Shown here piece after piece: positions 9,693-11,291 of a stretch of DNA of 11,291 bases. The notes under the pieces were generated by a model. It made no database searches. It was not told the origin of the DNA and saw only the letters and a list, made by a program, of their open reading frames with translations. This stretch comes from Chromera velia (lineage: Eukaryota; Sar; Chromeraceae). Both the position numbers and the translations under genes were made by a program. The stretch spans positions 3,495 to 14,785 of the forward strand of contig JAHBMJ010002694.1 in assembly GCA_018398765.1 (NCBI GenBank), in the 5' to 3' direction. Within the stretch, counting starts at the first letter, position 1; each line of letters begins with the position of its first letter.

Positions 9693-10685
9693 CCCTTTTT
9701 GGACGTTCAGATATTTTCTTTCTGCTCCATCATTGATTCAGGGTCTGGCGTCTTTCTTTCTGAATTCCCAGAGCATTGGTTACAAAAGCAGTGGAGACTG
9801 ACCATCTCAATGCCCATCCCCTGCTGATCTGCTCCACTCTCTGCCTCCAATGAATCTTCTATTGTGGGTTTGTCGAAAGTCGTCAGCCAGTGCAGCAGCA
9901 TCTGTTGCGTGACTTCCAGTCTGTCCTTGTTCTCTGGGTCCAGACGAAAGTATCTTGGGACCTTAGTCAACGCTTTGTCTGGTGTGACCTTCATTTGCGC
10001 CAGGACGTCGTCGAGGGCAACGAATCTGGAGAGAGCAGAGGAGTGTGAATCAGATCATCAGATCGCCCTTTTGAAGTAAATGGGAACATGTATGGACCGT
10101 TGAAGGTCGATCTACCTCGACGTGTGACTGGACCAGGAAGGATTCTGAATCAGCTGAACAAAAACAACGAGCAACGGGCGAAGAAGGGAACAACAGTTGG
10201 ACACACGGACTCCCTCTCTCTTCACACCCTACAGACAGACCTGCAGTTTGGCCTCGGGTTGAAGAAGATCAGTTGCGCCCTGATCTCAAGAATTCGAATG
10301 GCCACGCTGTCCAGGACCTTCCTGATGGCGAGACGCTTCTGTGGATGGATCAACTGATCATAGCAATCTTCCAGTTTGTTGTAGATCTGCACCAACGAAG
10401 AAGGAAAGGAACAACAGGATCTCAACAACATCTAGTGATGAGGTTGTCGCAAGGAGTCACAGACCACAGTCGACTGACCAGGATGTACCGAACATACAGT
10501 TGTGCGAAGTGGTCGAACCCCATTTGAATAGGTTCCTTTGACTTGTAAGGGTCTGGAAGCATCAGGTTGCCGTCAGGTCCTATGACCGGATCCTTCCCAA
10601 CAATCGGAAGGTATTCGCACTGCACGGCCTCCATCAACTCCTCCATGGCCTCCGCCCACATGACCTTGTACGTTGTGTAGGACAT
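3395..10685 (-). CDS. DRC11: IQ and AAA domain-containing protein, dynein regulatory complex subunit 11 (16 exons)
   Basis: Exons, in coding order on the minus strand: 10685-10479, 10386-10241, 10025-9803, 9357-9247, 9026-8812, 8501-8408, 8164-7955, 7609-7374, 7096-6867, 6623-5980, 5669-5595, 5212-5120, 4727-4680, 4473-4380, 3867-3824, 3433-3395. They sum to 2709 bases: 902 residues plus TAG. All junction phases agree. The start is supported by the family-like N-terminus MSYTTYKVMWAEAMEELMEA. Family marks follow in order: YDQLIHPQKR (78-87), PRYF, an IQ motif (197-209), a degenerate second IQ (about 252-258), a lysine-glycine run (515-537), Walker A GPPGSGKS (630-637), Walker B IYIDDCDD (689-696), IGCTRQPF, FPDYSSRILLWK, LAKISEGFTAG, VLTERR, and a lysine tail. 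IQCA1/DRC11 is known as a subunit of the nexin-dynein regulatory complex on axonemal doublet microtubules, which controls dynein in motile cilia. Junctions after exons 11 and 14 and the small exon 15 are least certain. The family call is near certain; the protein is slightly longer than animal IQCA1 (about 820 residues, from memory). Confidence 0.93.
3693..3754. repeat. Imperfect GATA/GACA microsatellite in DRC11 intron 15
   Basis: Plus-strand units of AGATA, AGACA and AGGTA repeat imperfectly. The run lies inside intron 15 (3823-3434) and is not coding. Confidence 0.8.
3908..3970. repeat. Imperfect CATA/CA microsatellite in DRC11 intron 14
   Basis: CATACATACATG followed by mixed CACA and TATACA units. 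It lies in the longest intron of the gene (4379-3868, 512 bases). Confidence 0.8.
4258..4280. repeat. (TC)n microsatellite in DRC11 intron 14
   Basis: About ten uninterrupted TC units on the plus strand, which is GA on the coding strand. This is opposite to the pyrimidine bias of most introns here. Confidence 0.9.
4787..4862. repeat. (TG)n/(CG)n alternating purine-pyrimidine tract in DRC11 intron 12
   Basis: About 75 bases of TG and CG dinucleotides with two short breaks (a GGG near 4814 and a TAC near 4821), ending in CACGCGCGCG. Alternating purine-pyrimidine DNA of this length and content is a classical left-handed (Z) DNA candidate. It sits within intron 12 (5119-4728), about 60 bases before exon 13 in transcript order. 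Confidence 0.92.
5980..6623 (-). other. DRC11: DRC11 exon 10: AAA ATPase core
   Basis: The longest exon (644 bases, residues 559-772). After ILRRVAPAHLKDFIGSFDWL and a linker, residues 605-618 lead into the AAA core. Walker A GPPGSGKS is complete (630-637, with Lys 636 and Ser 637). Walker B is IYIDDCDD (689-696), with aspartate where the usual catalytic glutamate stands. Between Walker B and sensor 1 lies a lysine/proline/glutamate insertion (about 699-728). The sensor-1 strand is ILFIGCTRQPF, with no asparagine at the usual place. No arginine occurs between 763 and 791, where classical AAA proteins carry arginine fingers. The protein probably binds ATP, but efficient hydrolysis is doubtful; that is inference. 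Confidence 0.88.
6867..7096 (-). other. DRC11: DRC11 exon 9: EVR helix and lysine-glycine run before the AAA domain
   Basis: Residues 482-557, with split codons at both ends (Met 481 and Glu 558). It starts TEVLPIVEEEVRLRADAVMT, matching the family's helical segment just before the AAA region. Residues 515-537 are almost only lysine and glycine, then WCIAQGLIQNLDDLFPDLV leads into GILRR of exon 10. The phase-2 entry and phase-1 exit both restore sensible residues, which is strong support for these two junctions. As I recall, a lysine-rich stretch at this position is also present in animal IQCA1. Confidence 0.85.
7374..8164 (-). other. DRC11: DRC11 exons 7 and 8: acidic/lysine-alanine linker and Gly-Ala-Ser linker
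   Basis: Exon 7 (8164-7955, residues 333-402) begins with a recognisable helical block (RRQWLLDFWRQFGVLPKEAE) and then becomes low in complexity: EEEEDKKGAKKAAAKKPAAK and more. Exon 8 (7609-7374, residues 403-480) has VVQTFVSQARDYAVQWGG followed by about 40 residues of Gly, Ala, Ser and Gln, then the conserved-looking EAQAYEEAHDPNLT leading into exon 9. The intron between them (7954-7610) is read with donor GTCTGT because this preserves the frame. A GTGAGT eight bases further on would put exon 8 out of frame. Confidence 0.75.
8256..8320. repeat. CA/GACA/GA compound microsatellite in DRC11 intron 6
   Basis: The plus strand goes from CACACA through CAGACAGA to GAGAGA and an A run. On the coding strand this is a long pyrimidine and TG tract inside intron 6 (8407-8165). 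Confidence 0.88.
8606..8670. repeat. (GGAA)n microsatellite in DRC11 intron 5
   Basis: Repeated GGAA/GAAG units with GAAGGGAGG variants, turning into GGGA units at the right end. It is CCTT on the coding strand, in intron 5 (8811-8502). Confidence 0.92.
8812..9026 (-). other. DRC11: DRC11 exon 5: degenerate second IQ-like segment
   Basis: Residues 230-300 plus a split arginine codon. After a short Gly/Asp/Ala-rich lead the segment AASVIGSHCRRLLQQKK (248-264) aligns by pattern with the AAxxIQxxxRGxxxRK segment of IQCA1 proteins, but the IQ glutamine is glycine (253) and the RG is RR. A basic helix rich in Glu and Lys follows. The acceptor ATGCAG (9032-9027) was chosen because it keeps phase 0 with exon 4; a nearer AG at the ACAG before TGGGGG would break the frame. 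Confidence 0.75.
9247..9357 (-). other. DRC11: DRC11 exon 4: IQ (calmodulin-binding) motif
   Basis: This 37-codon exon is phase 0 at both ends and encodes residues 193-229, beginning ALAIIQNTERGRQGIVKTSF. IQNTERG followed by a basic residue at 209 fits the IQ pattern (IQxxxRG then K/R), which binds calmodulin or related EF-hand proteins. In the family this segment lies at the same place, between the N-terminal helical region and the middle domain. The exon is bounded by CTGCAG and GTCAGT. Confidence 0.85.
9661..9691. repeat. (GA)n microsatellite in DRC11 intron 3
   Basis: About fifteen uninterrupted GA units on the plus strand, TC on the coding strand, in intron 3 (9802-9358). Confidence 0.93.
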
Positions 10686-11291
10686 CTTTCTGCACTCTCA
10701 GTGGACAATTGTACAAGCGGCTGTCCAGCTCAGGGCAGGAGAAAGGAGATCCTCTCCGAGAAGACTTGGTGCAAGATCAGTCTGACAATGAAGTGCGGAG
10801 AAGTGTTGTACGTGGAATTCAGAACAGAGGAATTACCGAACGCTGCGTAGATCAGGCTGTTGATGCTAAGCAATTTCCAAGATTGATGCTGAAGGCTTGC
10901 TTAGTCTGTTTCTGACCGAGGCAACTCAGTGTTTGGTACTGCGTTTTGACTCTTTTGAAGTGTTGTGCAACAGTCAATAACAGTCACTAGTTGAGAGATG
11001 TTGAGAGTGAGCTTCGACAGTGTAATGGCATGCATGATGGTGTCAGATTCGAGGCACTCATCCCGAAGGGAGTGTGCTCCGCCACCTTTTTGACCGCAAG
11101 TCTGAGGGCAGCTCAGATTTTGAAGTTGGGGCCTCTTAATTCGCAATGATTTTTCACGGATTTCACGCACATCGATCACGTGACATGCATCTGACGCAAG
11201 CAAGCTTGCGAACGGCCCCGGAAAGCAAGAAAAATGAGAACTGCACAATTGACGCACGCCGGCCAGCCGTCGCGCCGATCCCCCCCCCCCC
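10686..11291 (-). other. Upstream region of DRC11, no element identified
   Basis: This should hold the 5' untranslated region and promoter of the minus-strand gene. I see no TATA box, no convincing RFX X-box and no supported coding exon. A GTGCAG lies a few bases before the start codon on the coding strand and might be the acceptor of a 5' leader intron, but it has no pyrimidine tract. The window ends in a 12-base C run (11280-11291), which may mark a sequencing or assembly limit. Confidence 0.5.

Noticed and set aside
10908-10925. X-box-like pair of half sites (GTTTCT and GGCAAC) upstream of a ciliary gene
   Set aside because: The half sites are separated by six bases, whereas RFX X-boxes have a spacer of one to three, and RFX factors may not exist in this lineage.
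10901-11257. 118-codon minus-strand open frame upstream of DRC11
   Set aside because: No family resemblance, not in phase with exon 1 through any clear junction, and the family-like N-terminus already starts at 10685.

Overview
The window is eukaryotic nuclear DNA. It is intron-rich and of mixed GC, with many microsatellites, and its coding sequence can only be read by joining short exons. It carries most of one recognisable gene and the tail of another. The main gene encodes a ciliary (axonemal) protein, so the source is an organism with motile cilia or flagella. The unusual splice donors, mostly GTC at +1 to +3, argue against an ordinary animal or plant. An intron-rich flagellate protist or alga, perhaps an alveolate, fits best, but the sequence does not settle the lineage.

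Layout: bases 1-285 look like the end of an intron. Bases 286-361 and 779-865 are the last two coding exons of a plus-strand gene that I do not recognise. Bases 866-3394 are the spacer between two convergent (tail-to-tail) genes. This spacer holds a 256-bp-arm foldback palindrome (1942-2736). Its left arm has been split by a separate 260-bp insertion with a (TCA)n end and a 5-bp flanking duplication.

Bases 10685 down to 3395 (minus strand) are one complete 16-exon gene for an IQ-motif and AAA-domain protein, IQCA1/DRC11, a subunit of the nexin-dynein regulatory complex. I joined the exons by hand. Every junction phase agrees, and the exons sum to 2709 bases (902 residues plus stop). The IQ motif, the Walker A motif, the C-terminal AAA part and a lysine-rich tail appear in the order expected for the family. 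Introns run from 92 to 512 bases, and several carry microsatellites. Bases 10686-11291 lie upstream of the start codon and contain nothing I can name; the window ends in a C run.

The best leads are the donor consensus (GTC at 11 of 15 DRC11 introns and at the one complete intron of the neighbour), the foldback element with its own internal empty site for the later insertion, and the degenerate nucleotide-hydrolysis residues of the AAA domain. I found no new multi-gene system.
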